Part shown: piece by piece, positions 23,980-32,996 of the stretch
Layout: the number at the start of each line of letters is the position of its first letter
Numbering within the stretch: position 1 is the first letter of the stretch
Assembly: GCF_002257565.1 (NCBI RefSeq)
Contig: NZ_CP022736.1
Coordinates: 2,232,001 to 2,296,000, forward strand
Direction of reading: 5' to 3'
DNA from: Herbaspirillum sp. meg3
Lineage (GTDB): Bacteria > Pseudomonadota > Gammaproteobacteria > Burkholderiales > Burkholderiaceae_D
Length of the DNA: 64,000 nucleotides
Notes under the pieces: model-generated
The model's input: the letters and a program-made list of their open reading frames with translations, nothing else
The model's database searches: none
What the model was told of the DNA's origin: nothing
Made by a program: the position numbers and the translations under genes

Positions 23980-25830
23980 ATGGTAAATATTCCATCAAGA
24001 ATCGCCCTGGCGACCGTCATTGCCTTCATCTGCTCGACTGCTTCCGTGGCCGCCGTCACCGATTTCAAAATCGTCAAACTCGACAACCAGATTCAGATCA
24101 ATCAGGACGGTCTTTTCGAGCAAACCATCGAGATGCAAGTCAAGCTGGAAACCGCGCGGGGCGTCCAGCAATCGGGTCAGCTGCCTCTGCCGTATGTCAA
24201 GGACATGAACAGCCTGAGTATCGAAGAAGCAGCAACAATCAAGGCAGATGGGCGACGCATTCCGGTCGATATGAAAAAGGCCGTCTTCGATCAGCCATTG
24301 CCGATGACGACGCAAGCACCGATGTACAGCCAGCTCCACCTCAAGAGCGTGGTATTTCCCGCGCTGGAACCCGGCGACAGCGTTGTGGTGCGCTACGCGG
24401 TACGCGAAAAAGAGGGCTTGTTTCCCGGTCGTTTCAGCTTTCCCATGGTCTTTTCGGAGAACATCCAGTACGGCGATGTACATTTGCAGGTGCGAGCGCC
24501 GGCAAGCATGACGCTGCATCTGGAGCAGGTCGGTGTTGCCGCGCCAATCGTGCAGGAAAAGGATGGCTGGAAGACCTACGACTGGCGCTACGCCTCGCCC
24601 AAAAAAGAGGCATCCGACGAAACACGTGAAATCTCCATTCTCGACACTGACCCGCGTCTGATTGTCAGCACCTTCAAGGACTGGGCGGATTTTGCCGCGC
24701 AATATGATACGAGGTCGACCGATAAGGCCGCCGTCACGCCGGTCATCCAGAAACTGGCGGACGACATCACGCAGGGCGTCACCGACAAGCGCGAACAAGC
24801 TCGCCTGTTGTACAACTGGGTCAGTCAGAATATCCGCTATGTGGCCGTGTACCTCGGCGCAGGTCCGGTAGTACCGCACGCGTCGTCGTCGATTCTGGAT
24901 AACCGCTACGGCGATTGCAAGGATCACGTTGTGTTGCTGGAGGCATTGTTGAGCGCCAAAGGTATCGTCTCTTCGCCGGCTCTAATCAATGCCGGCTCCA
25001 GCTACCGCATGCCGTCGGTGGCATTGAGCAATACGCTGTTCAATCACGTCATCACCTATTTGCCGGAGTTCGACCAGTTTATCGATGCCACGGGAAAAGA
25101 TGCTGCCTTCGGTGAACTGGCTTTTGTTTTGGGCGACAAGCCAACCTTGCTGACAAAAAGTGGCGAAATCAGGAAGACGCCGCCGCATAACAGCGCCAAT
25201 ACATTTGCGCGATACGATGCGCGCGTGGATTTCGACGCTGACGGCAACGCCGCCGTTTCCGTCAGCAAGAAGATGGCTGGCTATGAAAGTCCCAAATACC
25301 GGCTGGCTGCAGCAACGCAGACTCCGGCTGAACGCGCCAAGGCAGCACTGGACAGTGCGAAGCTGATCGGCGACATTGTTTTTGACGACGATGATCCGAA
25401 GACGCTTGCCTTGGGCTATGCCATGCGGTGGAGTGGAAAGCTCAATAAGCTGGCCGACTTTGACGTCAGGTATATGAACATTCCCTATCTTCCGCAGGCG
25501 AACGATCTGACCGGTTATGCAAACTCTGTACGAGCAAAGCAGACACGTCGGCAAGATGCGATCTGTCCCGGCAAGACGGTGGAGTTGCATTACCGGATGA
25601 CTTTTCCGGCGAAGGTCGAAGTCGCCTCGTTGCCGCAGAACGTCGATATTCAGCGTGGCGGCGTCCGTTACACGGCAAGCTACAGCCGTGACGGCAGGAC
25701 TGTCGATGTACGCCGTATGCTGGATCGTCCCTTGGCTTCCAATGTCTGCACGCCCGCGCAATTACGCGAATGGCTGCCGGTAGCGCAGGCGATCCTGAAG
25801 GACCACAGGTCGGCCATTCTGTTCAAATAA
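23980..25830 (+). CDS. Exported DUF3857 + transglutaminase-like protein
   Basis: 616 residues with a signal peptide (cleavage near ASVAA). A DUF3857 beta-rich domain (about 30-215) is followed by a transglutaminase/protease-like core (about 255-375). The Cys-His-Asp triad is in place: Cys313 in NRYGDCKDHV, His356 in LFNHVITYLPEFD and Asp369 in FIDATG. A further beta domain (about 410-600) completes the DUF3857 family layout. Bacterial members are periplasmic or surface proteins whose chemistry (amide cross-linking, hydrolysis or non-catalytic) is mostly unknown. It lies 9 nt before the peptidase-ABC gene, implying a role in maturation, folding or protection of the exported peptide. Confidence 0.83.
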   Translation: MVNIPSRIALATVIAFICSTASVAAVTDFKIVKLDNQIQINQDGLFEQTIEMQVKLETARGVQQSGQLPLPYVKDMNSLSIEEAATIKADGRRIPVDMKKAVFDQPLPMTTQAPMYSQLHLKSVVFPALEPGDSVVVRYAVREKEGLFPGRFSFPMVFSENIQYGDVHLQVRAPASMTLHLEQVGVAAPIVQEKDGWKTYDWRYASPKKEASDETREISILDTDPRLIVSTFKDWADFAAQYDTRSTDKAAVTPVIQKLADDITQGVTDKREQARLLYNWVSQNIRYVAVYLGAGPVVPHASSSILDNRYGDCKDHVVLLEALLSAKGIVSSPALINAGSSYRMPSVALSNTLFNHVITYLPEFDQFIDATGKDAAFGELAFVLGDKPTLLTKSGEIRKTPPHNSANTFARYDARVDFDADGNAAVSVSKKMAGYESPKYRLAAATQTPAERAKAALDSAKLIGDIVFDDDDPKTLALGYAMRWSGKLNKLADFDVRYMNIPYLPQANDLTGYANSVRAKQTRRQDAICPGKTVELHYRMTFPAKVEVASLPQNVDIQRGGVRYTASYSRDGRTVDVRRMLDRPLASNVCTPAQLREWLPVAQAILKDHRSAILFK

Positions 25831-25839
25831 CCGGTGCTG

Positions 25840-27939
25840 ATGAAAGCAATACGCCAAACCGAAACCAGCGAATGTGGCCTGGCTTGCCTGGCGATGGTCG
25901 CCGGTCACTACGGTTACCACGTGGATCTTGCTGATTTGCGTCGACGTTTTTTGATCAGCGCCAAGGGTGCGACGCTGGCGCAGCTGATACGCCATGCGGT
26001 GTCGATGCAGCTCGCCGCGCGTCCGTTGCGGGTCGAGCTGGACATGCTGCAACACCTGAAGACGCCTTGTATCCTGCATTGGAATCTCAATCACTTCGTG
26101 GTGTTGAAAAAGGTGAGCAAGAGCTTGCGCGGCAATATCACGGTCATCATCCTTGACCCTGCCAAAGGCGAACGTCGCCTGCTGTTGCAAGACATTTCCG
26201 ACAACTTCACCGGTGTGGCGCTGGAGCTTTCACCCAATCCGGACTTTACGGTCAAGGATGAGCGTAAGCATCTCTCCATTCGCGACCTGACCGGGCGCAT
26301 TCTCGGCTTGCGCCGCGCGGTGGTGCAGGTCATGGCGCTGGCGGTTGCGCTGGAGGTTTTTGCCATTTGTGCGCCGCTGTTCAACCAGTTCGTTATCGAC
26401 GAAGTGATTGTCGGCGGCGATCGCGAACTGTTGAGCGTGCTGGTGATCGGCTTCGCATTGATGCTGGTCGTGCAGACGGCGATCGGTCTGGCGCGCAGTT
26501 GGTTCCTGATGCGCTGGAGTTTAGATGTCGGATTTCAGTGGAGCATACGGGTGTTCTCGCATTTATGCCGCTTGCCCTCGGTGTATTTTGAAAAGCGGCA
26601 TCTGGGCGATATCGTGTCGCGCTTCGGCAGCATCGGCGCCATACAAGGCACGTTGACGAGCCTGTTTGTCGAAAGCGCCCTTGACGGCCTGATGGCCTTG
26701 TTGGCGCTGGGCATGATGTTGCTGTACAGCCCGAAGCTGAGCCTGATTGTAATTGTCGCTGTTGCTGCTTATATTCTGTTGCGCTGGTTTTTCTATTACC
26801 CATTTCGCGAGGCATCGCAGGAGCGGCTGGTATTGGCCGCAAAAGAGAATACCCATTTCCTCGAAAGCATGCGCGCTGTCACTCCGGTCAAGCTTTTCGG
26901 ACAGGAAGCGCAACGCTGCTCACGTTGGCAAAACCTGAAGCAGGACGTGATCAATCGCGACGTGGAAACGCAAAAGCTGGGCATCATCTTCAAGCTCGGC
27001 AACACGGCGATCTTCGGCGTGCAGGGATTGGCGGTGTTCTACCTTGGTGCCGGGCTGGTGATGCAAAACAGCCTGACCGTCGGTATGTTGATGGCTTTCA
27101 GCAGCTATGCCTCGACGTTCTCTGGGCGCTTGTTTAACCTGGTTGATCTGGTGGTCAACCTCAAGATGCTGAGCATGCATGGCGCCCGACTGGCCGATAT
27201 CGTATTGGAGCCAGTGGAAGAGGAGGTGGAGACGGAAACTGATATCAGTCGCCTCGACCACAGCATCAGTTTGCGCAACATCAAATTTCGTTATGCGGAC
27301 GGCGAGCCGTGGTTACTGAATGGCATTGATCTGACGATTCCAGCGGGGCAGAGCATCTCCATCATCGGTGCCAGCGGCTGCGGTAAGACAACCCTGTGCA
27401 AGATCATCCTGGGTCTGCTGCAACCGACTGAAGGCGAAGTGCTGATCGGTGCTATTCCCGTCACGCGGCTTAGCTTGAAAGCATACCGCCAATTAATCGG
27501 CACGGTCATGCAGGATGACAGTTTGCTATCAGGGTCGATACTGGACAACATCAGTTTTTTCAATCCTCAGGTCGAGCAAGAGTGGATCTTTCATTGCGCC
27601 AGATTGGCGGCCATCCATGACGATATCGCAGCGATGCCGATGGGCTATCAGACCTTGATCGGAGACATGGGAAGCAGCCTCTCTGGCGGGCAAAAGCAGC
27701 GTATCTTGCTGGCACGTGCCTTATGCAAACAGCCGAAAATATTGGCGCTGGATGAGGCGACCAGTCATCTGGACATGGTCAACGAGCATAGGGTCAACCA
27801 AGCTTTGGCGCAATTACAATTGACGAAAATTGTCATTGCTCATCGGCCGGAAACGATCAATGCATCAGAGCGCATCGTTGCCATTGAGAATGGAAAGATC
27901 GTGGAATTGAAGAATGATCGTTGCGGGCTTGTTGCATGA
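25840..27939 (+). CDS. C39 peptidase-containing ABC exporter (CvaB-like)
   Basis: 699 residues from ATG 25840; GTG 25834 is equally open and neither has a strong ribosome-binding site. The N-terminal C39 peptidase has Gln6, Cys12 (QTETSECGLACLAM), His85 (WNLNHFVVLK) and Asp106 (ILDPAKG). Six membrane spans (about 155-430) follow. The ATPase domain has Walker A GASGCGKTT, signature LSGGQKQR and Walker B ILALDEATSHLD. These proteins cut leaders after a double-glycine-type site and export the peptide across the inner membrane with HlyD and TolC. Its natural substrate here is the precursor at 22542. The catalytic residues are intact, so it should be active. Confidence 0.93.
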   Translation: MKAIRQTETSECGLACLAMVAGHYGYHVDLADLRRRFLISAKGATLAQLIRHAVSMQLAARPLRVELDMLQHLKTPCILHWNLNHFVVLKKVSKSLRGNITVIILDPAKGERRLLLQDISDNFTGVALELSPNPDFTVKDERKHLSIRDLTGRILGLRRAVVQVMALAVALEVFAICAPLFNQFVIDEVIVGGDRELLSVLVIGFALMLVVQTAIGLARSWFLMRWSLDVGFQWSIRVFSHLCRLPSVYFEKRHLGDIVSRFGSIGAIQGTLTSLFVESALDGLMALLALGMMLLYSPKLSLIVIVAVAAYILLRWFFYYPFREASQERLVLAAKENTHFLESMRAVTPVKLFGQEAQRCSRWQNLKQDVINRDVETQKLGIIFKLGNTAIFGVQGLAVFYLGAGLVMQNSLTVGMLMAFSSYASTFSGRLFNLVDLVVNLKMLSMHGARLADIVLEPVEEEVETETDISRLDHSISLRNIKFRYADGEPWLLNGIDLTIPAGQSISIIGASGCGKTTLCKIILGLLQPTEGEVLIGAIPVTRLSLKAYRQLIGTVMQDDSLLSGSILDNISFFNPQVEQEWIFHCARLAAIHDDIAAMPMGYQTLIGDMGSSLSGGQKQRILLARALCKQPKILALDEATSHLDMVNEHRVNQALAQLQLTKIVIAHRPETINASERIVAIENGKIVELKNDRCGLVA

Positions 27940-28052
27940 CAAGGTCGTAGAGTTGGGCAGGAGCAGGATCTGAAAGTGGATAGGCGACGCAGGTGCAACT
28001 GCTGGCAACGACGCTGCACTATTGATTTCAAACTGAATAATATTTTTTATCT

Positions 28053-28799
28053 ATGTCCATCGTCAAAAAAAACATTCTCATCGCCTCTATTTGCTATGTA
28101 GGTGTGGCGTCGTTCTCGTTGGCGCAAGAGCCGGGCGGTATCGGAAAACAATTTGCCAAGCGCTACGCCTTCGTGAAAAATATGAGCACGCTCAACAAGA
28201 TTCCTTTTCCTGAAATCGCTGAAGAAGAGGCGATGCATGTCCTGGCGAACTCGTCTCGCTTTATCGCTCCATTTGGAGCACAACTACCGACATATCCACA
28301 GCATTATTTTTATTAATTGTTTGGTGTGGACTGCGACGTCTGTTCTTCTCCGGCACGCTATTACCTTGTCGCACAAGGTGGATTCGGAAGCGCTGAAACG
28401 CGTGTCTTCGGACCTGTCGATCTTGAAGAATCTTCCTTGCAAGAGGATATCGAGCAACTAAAGAAAATCACTACCTTTGCCATCGGAATGGTCGGCTTCG
28501 TGGGGCACATCAGCAAAGGGGAAAATCTATACAAAAGAATACGCAACGCAAAAAATGCGCGCGATATTTTCGAGAACATCTTTCAGTCAACATCCTCTAC
28601 AAATGAAGCAAGGATGTATGCCGCTTGCGGCTTGAAGAAAACTTCTCCGGCGAGTTTTAGAGGAGCCGTAAAAAATCTCAAGCAGACAAATGAAACTGTT
28701 TCTGTTTTTCGCGCAGATATTTTAAACAAGGAAAAAATATCGGATGTATTGGCGTCTATCGAAAATGCCGGCTGCAATGATGGTTCCATCGCACGGTAG
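28053..28799 (+). pseudogene. Secreted protein ORF split by an in-frame TAA (249 codons in total)
   Basis: One continuous frame with a single TAA at 28314-28316. Part 1 (87 codons, ATG 28053) has a signal peptide ending near SFSLAQ. Part 2 (160 codons) continues directly at TTG 28317 in the same frame, beginning LFGVDCDVCSSPARYY, and has no signal of its own. Both parts look like real coding sequence. It could be a nonsense-mutated gene, a genuine tandem with reinitiation at the TTG, or a readthrough case. I do not recognise the family. It follows the exporter by 113 nt, so it probably belongs to the cluster; there is no clear ribosome-binding site. Confidence 0.6.
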
Positions 28800-28849
28800 G
28801 GCCATCATTGAATTGAGGCAAGGCATTTACTTACTAAAATGTATCTAGC

Positions 28850-29161
28850 TCACGACCAGTCAGAAATCTCCATCCCCAGCATCCCCCCACTCAAACTCTT
28901 CCCATGCGCATCGAGCGCCAGCGAGCGGGTGACCCCACCGCCCAGTGCCTGCTTCATCACGAAGTTGAGCGCTCCCAGATGCGGCAGCGTATAGCGTACG
29001 ACCTCGCCGTACACAACGCCGGCAAAATGCGCCTTCACGCGCTCGGCCGTCACATGCTTTTCCAGCATGGCGTAGTCGTTGATGTCATAGGCGATGACAG
29101 AGATATTGGAGATGTCGCCCTTGTCGCCCGCGCGCGAATGCGCGATGTCACGCAGCAGCAT
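28850..29161 (-). CDS. AtuA-like ferredoxin-fold protein (small partner of AtuA/DUF1446)
   Basis: 103 residues from ATG 29161, which starts 2 nt from the end of the upstream gene, indicating coupling. The beginning LRDIAHSRAGDKGDISNISVIAY is the hallmark of the small AtuA-associated domain, often fused to or encoded after DUF1446 proteins. The ending includes LNFVMKQALGGGVTRSLALDAHGK. It is presumably a subunit of a complex with the protein encoded at 29163-30503. The biochemical reaction of this pair is not established. It converges with the interrupted secreted-protein ORF. Confidence 0.8.
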   Translation of the reverse strand: MLLRDIAHSRAGDKGDISNISVIAYDINDYAMLEKHVTAERVKAHFAGVVYGEVVRYTLPHLGALNFVMKQALGGGVTRSLALDAHGKSLSGGMLGMEISDWS

Positions 29162-29162
29162 G

Positions 29163-30503
29163 TCAGCTCTCCTCAAAGTGGATGGTGGGTGTGATCAGCT
29201 CGCGCGGTACCAAGGCTGAAAGTACGGCGATGATTTCCCTCGCCGATTTGGTTGCGCCGCCGCCGCCGGCAGGGCCGCAGGTATAGAGCGTTTCGACTTC
29301 ATTGCCGATGCGTACGGCTTCGCGCATGCTGGCTGTGCGGCCAGTCACGCGTGCGCGGACTTCGTACGGTTCGTTGGCTGCGGCGGAAATTTGCGGGCCG
29401 TGGATGGCGTTGACGCCGATCAGGTCGTAGCGCATTTCATCGCTTTGCACGCCCATGATGGCGAGGCGTTCCCTGACGATGTCGAGGGCCAGTTGTCCGC
29501 GTGCCTGCGCGCCGGGGCCGGCGTAGGAGATCTGACCTTCGCCGATATAGCTGTCGACATAGCCAAGCGTGGTCTTGAGTGTATCGGGCCGGGCGCGTCC
29601 GCTGCCGCCGCTGACGGCAACGCGATCAGGACCGATTTCCGTGATGACGACTTGCGAAAAATCGGCAATCACATCAGGTGTGAAGTAGCTGCGCGGATCG
29701 TGAATCTCGTACAGTAATTGTTCCTTGCAGGTCGCCGCCGTGACTTGTCCGCCCGAGCCTGAGACCTTGGTGATGACGGCGCTGCCGTCTTCCGCGACTT
29801 CGCCGATGGGGAAGCCCAGGCGCGCGAGGTCTTTGACGTCTTTCACGCCGGGATCGGCGAAGTAGCCGCCGGTAATTTGTCCTGCGCATTCCAGCAAATG
29901 GCCGATCAGCGTGCCTTGTCCCAGCAGCTTCCAGTCATCCGTAGCCCAGCCGAATTCATGGATCAGCGGGCCGAGCACCAGTGCGGGGTCGGCGATGCGG
30001 CCAGTGATGACGATATCGGCGCCGGCTTTGAGCGCGTCGACGATCGGCTGTGCGCCGAGATAGGCGTTGGCCGACACCAGTTTGTCGCCGAGCGATTTGA
30101 CCGGCAGGCCATTATCTTCAATGCGGTAGTCGCCGCTTTGCAAAATGTCGAGCACATCGTCACCGCTGACAGCCGCAATCTTCAACTGCGGCAGGCCGAG
30201 TTCCTTCGCGATTTCACGGATCTTTGCGGCACCGGCCAGCGGGTTGGCAGCGCCCATGTTGGTGACGATCTTGATGCCCTTGTCGGCGCACAATTTCAGC
30301 ACTGCATGCATGCGCTCGGCCAGCAGCGGGTCATAGCCTTTTTGCGGATCGGCGCGGCGCGCCTGCTGGCCAATGGCGATGGTGCGTTCGGCCAGACACT
30401 CGAAGATCAGATAATCGAGGTCGCCTTGTTCGGCGAGTTCGACGGCAGGTTCAATGCGGTCGCCGGAATAGCCTGCACCGGCGCCGATGCGAATATGTTT
30501 CAT
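29163..30503 (-). CDS. AtuA family protein (DUF1446)
   Basis: 446 residues, AAAGAG upstream of ATG 30503. Family segments include IRIGAGAGYSGDRIEPAVELAEQG, a DYLIFECLAERTIA motif, GADIVITGRIADPALVLGPLIHEFGW, and GYFADPGVKDVKDL. AtuA was named for acyclic terpene (citronellol/geraniol) utilisation in Pseudomonas, but most DUF1446 proteins lie outside any terpene cluster. Here the partners are only the small AtuA-like protein and a CitMHS transporter, with no acyl-CoA carboxylase or dehydrogenase genes. That points to catabolism of an organic acid rather than a terpene; this is inference. Confidence 0.85.
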   Translation of the reverse strand: MKHIRIGAGAGYSGDRIEPAVELAEQGDLDYLIFECLAERTIAIGQQARRADPQKGYDPLLAERMHAVLKLCADKGIKIVTNMGAANPLAGAAKIREIAKELGLPQLKIAAVSGDDVLDILQSGDYRIEDNGLPVKSLGDKLVSANAYLGAQPIVDALKAGADIVITGRIADPALVLGPLIHEFGWATDDWKLLGQGTLIGHLLECAGQITGGYFADPGVKDVKDLARLGFPIGEVAEDGSAVITKVSGSGGQVTAATCKEQLLYEIHDPRSYFTPDVIADFSQVVITEIGPDRVAVSGGSGRARPDTLKTTLGYVDSYIGEGQISYAGPGAQARGQLALDIVRERLAIMGVQSDEMRYDLIGVNAIHGPQISAAANEPYEVRARVTGRTASMREAVRIGNEVETLYTCGPAGGGGATKSAREIIAVLSALVPRELITPTIHFEES

Positions 30504-30512
30504 GGCAACTCT

Positions 30513-31814
30513 TTACAGCAAGGGAAACAGTCCGAGCAGCACGCAGGCAATCGTCATGATCACCGATGCGCCGAACAGGAAAGGGATTGTGTACTTTTGA
30601 TGATCGGCCAGTTCGATACCGGCCAGGCCGCACACCAGGAAGGTTGCCGGCGTCAGCGGGCTGACCGGGAAGCCGGTGGTCATCTGGCCCAGCAATGCTG
30701 CTTGTGCAACCTGGATCGACGGTACACCGAGGATGTGGCTGACTTCCGCAATCACCGGCAGCACCCCGAAGTAGAACGAATCAGGATCGAACAGCAGGCT
30801 CAGCGGCATCGACAGAATCCCGAGTACGACCGGGATATGCGAGGCCATCGACGGGGGTACGAAACCGACTGCCATCTTCGCCATCGCGGTCAGCATGCCG
30901 GACTTGGTCATGATGCCGGTGAACACACCTGCGGCAAACAAAATGCTCGCCATCAGCAATGCAGCCTTGGCATGCGCATCAATGCGGGCGCGTTGCATGT
31001 TGACGTCGGGATAGTTGATCATCAGCGCCAGCACCACGCCGATCATGAACATCACAACAGGATCGACCTTGCCGCTGATCATCACGCCCAGTACGAACAC
31101 GGTCAGGATGATGTTGATCCAGAAGTTGCGCGGACGGCGGATCTTCTTTTCGTCTTCGGTCAGTGTGTGCTCCTGCACAAAACCAGCTGCAGCACCGGCG
31201 CTCAGGCCGAGGCGCTTTTCTTCACGCAGACCGAGTGCATACGATGTGATGAAGACGAATGCCAGGCCGACCAGCTGCACCGGAATCAGCGGCGTGAAGA
31301 TATCGCTCACAGGGATATGCAGCGCCGCCGAAGCACGAATCATCGGCCCCGTCCACGGCAGGAAGTTGACCCCGGCCGCCAGCGACGCGACACAGGCGAG
31401 GATACGCTTATCGATACCGAGGCGGTTGTACAGCGGCAGCATCGCAGGAATGGTGATCAGGAAGGTCACGGCACCAGAGCCGTCCAGATGGATCAGCAAT
31501 GCCAGCAAGGCAGTCCCTGGCACGATACGGCTGGGGCGGCTGCCGACGGTGCGCAGGATGCGGCTGATGATCGGATCCAGCATGCCGGCGTCTGTGACGA
31601 TGCCGAAGAACAAAATCGCAAAGACAAACATGCCTGCCACCGGTGCAATCGAAGTCACGCCGGAGACGATGAATTTGGACGTTTGCATGCCGAAGCCACC
31701 GATCAATGCCGCGGCGATAGGAATGGCGATGAGGGCGACCAGCGGCGACATCTTTTTGGTCAAGATGGCCGTAAATAGCAAAACGATCGTGATAAAGCCG
31801 AGTAGGGCGAGCAT
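30513..31814 (-). CDS. CitMHS-family organic acid transporter
   Basis: 433 residues with about 11-12 membrane segments. CitMHS carriers move metal-complexed citrate or related tri-/dicarboxylates with protons. Recognisable segments are ALLIHLDGSGAVTFLITIPAMLPLY, GVNFLPWTGPMIRASAAL, PLSLLFDPDSFYFGVLPVI and GFPVSPLTPATFLVCGLAGIEL. ATG 31814 has CGGAGA 5 nt upstream. It is the first gene of the operon with the AtuA pair, 9 nt upstream of DUF1446, and it is divergent from a LysR gene that probably controls it. The transported acid cannot be read from sequence. Confidence 0.88.
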   Translation of the reverse strand: MLALLGFITIVLLFTAILTKKMSPLVALIAIPIAAALIGGFGMQTSKFIVSGVTSIAPVAGMFVFAILFFGIVTDAGMLDPIISRILRTVGSRPSRIVPGTALLALLIHLDGSGAVTFLITIPAMLPLYNRLGIDKRILACVASLAAGVNFLPWTGPMIRASAALHIPVSDIFTPLIPVQLVGLAFVFITSYALGLREEKRLGLSAGAAAGFVQEHTLTEDEKKIRRPRNFWINIILTVFVLGVMISGKVDPVVMFMIGVVLALMINYPDVNMQRARIDAHAKAALLMASILFAAGVFTGIMTKSGMLTAMAKMAVGFVPPSMASHIPVVLGILSMPLSLLFDPDSFYFGVLPVIAEVSHILGVPSIQVAQAALLGQMTTGFPVSPLTPATFLVCGLAGIELADHQKYTIPFLFGASVIMTIACVLLGLFPLL

Positions 31815-31895
31815 GCGTGTCTCCGGTATTTTTTGTTTGGCGGAATACCGCTTGGCGGTTTCCGAGGATTCTTGTCGATCCGTCTGGATGGTTCT

Positions 31896-31917
31896 ATAGG
31901 TCTGGTCCAGACGCTAT
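31896..31917. promoter_or_regulatory. Palindromic operator candidate between CitMHS and lysR
   Basis: GTCTGG-T-CCAGAC at 31900-31912 is a perfect inverted repeat, with ATAG and CTAT extending it on each side (one extra base on the right arm). It lies 82 nt upstream of the CitMHS start. A second AT-rich dyad, CGATTGATTAATCG, sits near 31973-31987, close to the lysR start. Either could be the LysR binding site; binding is not shown. Confidence 0.55.
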
Positions 31918-32005
31918 GCAATTGCAGGCCGAGTGTAGGCGGCGCGCAATTTTGTTGTAAAGTGCATTTTTTCGATTGATTAATCGGTTTTATGAATGAA
32001 TTGCC

Positions 32006-32911
32006 ATGCAAGCAAATATCTCCACCAAGCTGTTGCAAGGTTTTCTGGCATTGAATGATTGCCGTCATTTCGGCCACGCGGCCGAGCGCTGTCACGTGTC
32101 GCAATCGGCCTTCAGCGTGATGATTCAAAAGCTGGAAGCCGCCGCCGGCGCCAAGCTGTTCGAACGCGATACCCGCAACGTGACGTTGACACCGGAAGGA
32201 GAACTGTTCGTCGAGGTGGCGCGGCAACTGATGAACGATATCGAGGCCGCGTTTTCAGACATGAGCGACTACGTTGCACGCCGCAAGGGCAGGGTGTCGA
32301 TCGCGGCCTTGCCTTCATTGGCTGCGGGCTGGTTGCCGCCGGTGTTGGCTCAGTATCGTGCGCTGCATCCGGGCGTGACGGTGGAGTTGTTCGATGCGAT
32401 TTCAGATCATTGTCTGAACTATCTGCGGCAGGGCAAGGCCGATATTGCATTGACTGCGCCGGGGCCGAATCTGATGGAGTTCGACACGCAACCACTGTGT
32501 GAAGACCCGTTTTATCTTGTGTGCCGGCGCGATCACAAGCTGGCGAAAAAACGCATCATCCAGATCCCGCAACTGGCCGGTTGCGAGTTGATCCATCTAG
32601 CGCGTTCGACCAGTGTGCGTCAGCATCTCGACGCGTTGTTGCAGCCGGTCGGCGTGATCAATACAGGATTGGAAGTGGAGCATCTGGCGACCGTCGCCGG
32701 GCTGATTGAAAGCGGGTTGGGCGTGAGTCTCGTGCCGGAGCTGACGCTGTTTCAGTTCCGCCATCCGAATCTGGTGGCGATCCCGCTGAACGCGCCCGAT
32801 CTGGTGCGCCCGCTGTTGATCGTCAAAGCGAAGGAACGCAGCCTGTCGATCGCCGCGCAAGGTTTGCTGGAGCTGATACAAGAAAAAAGCCGGTCAGGAT
32901 TTGTATCCTGA
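32006..32911 (+). CDS. LysR-type transcriptional regulator
   Basis: 301 residues. The N-terminal winged HTH is TKLLQGFLALNDCRHFGHAAERCHVSQSAFSVMIQKLE, followed by the typical LFERDTRNVTLTPEGELF wing. The co-inducer-binding domain (about 90-295) contains GRVSIAALPSLAAGWLPPVL, PDLVRPLLIVKAKERSLS and other family segments. It is divergent from the CitMHS-AtuA operon across 191 nt, the standard LysR arrangement, so it probably activates that operon when the transported acid is present. Its last codons are part of the stem of the minus-strand terminator of the next gene. Confidence 0.9.
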   Translation: MQANISTKLLQGFLALNDCRHFGHAAERCHVSQSAFSVMIQKLEAAAGAKLFERDTRNVTLTPEGELFVEVARQLMNDIEAAFSDMSDYVARRKGRVSIAALPSLAAGWLPPVLAQYRALHPGVTVELFDAISDHCLNYLRQGKADIALTAPGPNLMEFDTQPLCEDPFYLVCRRDHKLAKKRIIQIPQLAGCELIHLARSTSVRQHLDALLQPVGVINTGLEVEHLATVAGLIESGLGVSLVPELTLFQFRHPNLVAIPLNAPDLVRPLLIVKAKERSLSIAAQGLLELIQEKSRSGFVS

Positions 32912-32916
32912 CCGGC
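32883..32916 (-). terminator. Intrinsic terminator of the MHS permease gene
   Basis: Perfect 12-bp stem GCCGGTCAGGAT / ATCCTGACCGGC with a 4-nt loop, followed on the minus strand by TTTTTT (plus-strand A-run 32883-32888). It lies 80 nt past the permease stop and overlaps the end of the lysR coding sequence. Confidence 0.85.
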
Positions 32917-32996
32917 TCGACGTTCTCTCTCGCTTGTGACTAGACGCTATCTTCCTTCAAGCGAGGGAGCCGTCTGGCTTCCCCCTCTTGATGCTT

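Noticed and set aside
29877..31778. 633-codon open frame on the plus strand
   Set aside because: It lies fully antisense to the AtuA and CitMHS genes, is rich in Gln/His/Arg/Asp without domains, and is a codon-bias shadow of real genes.
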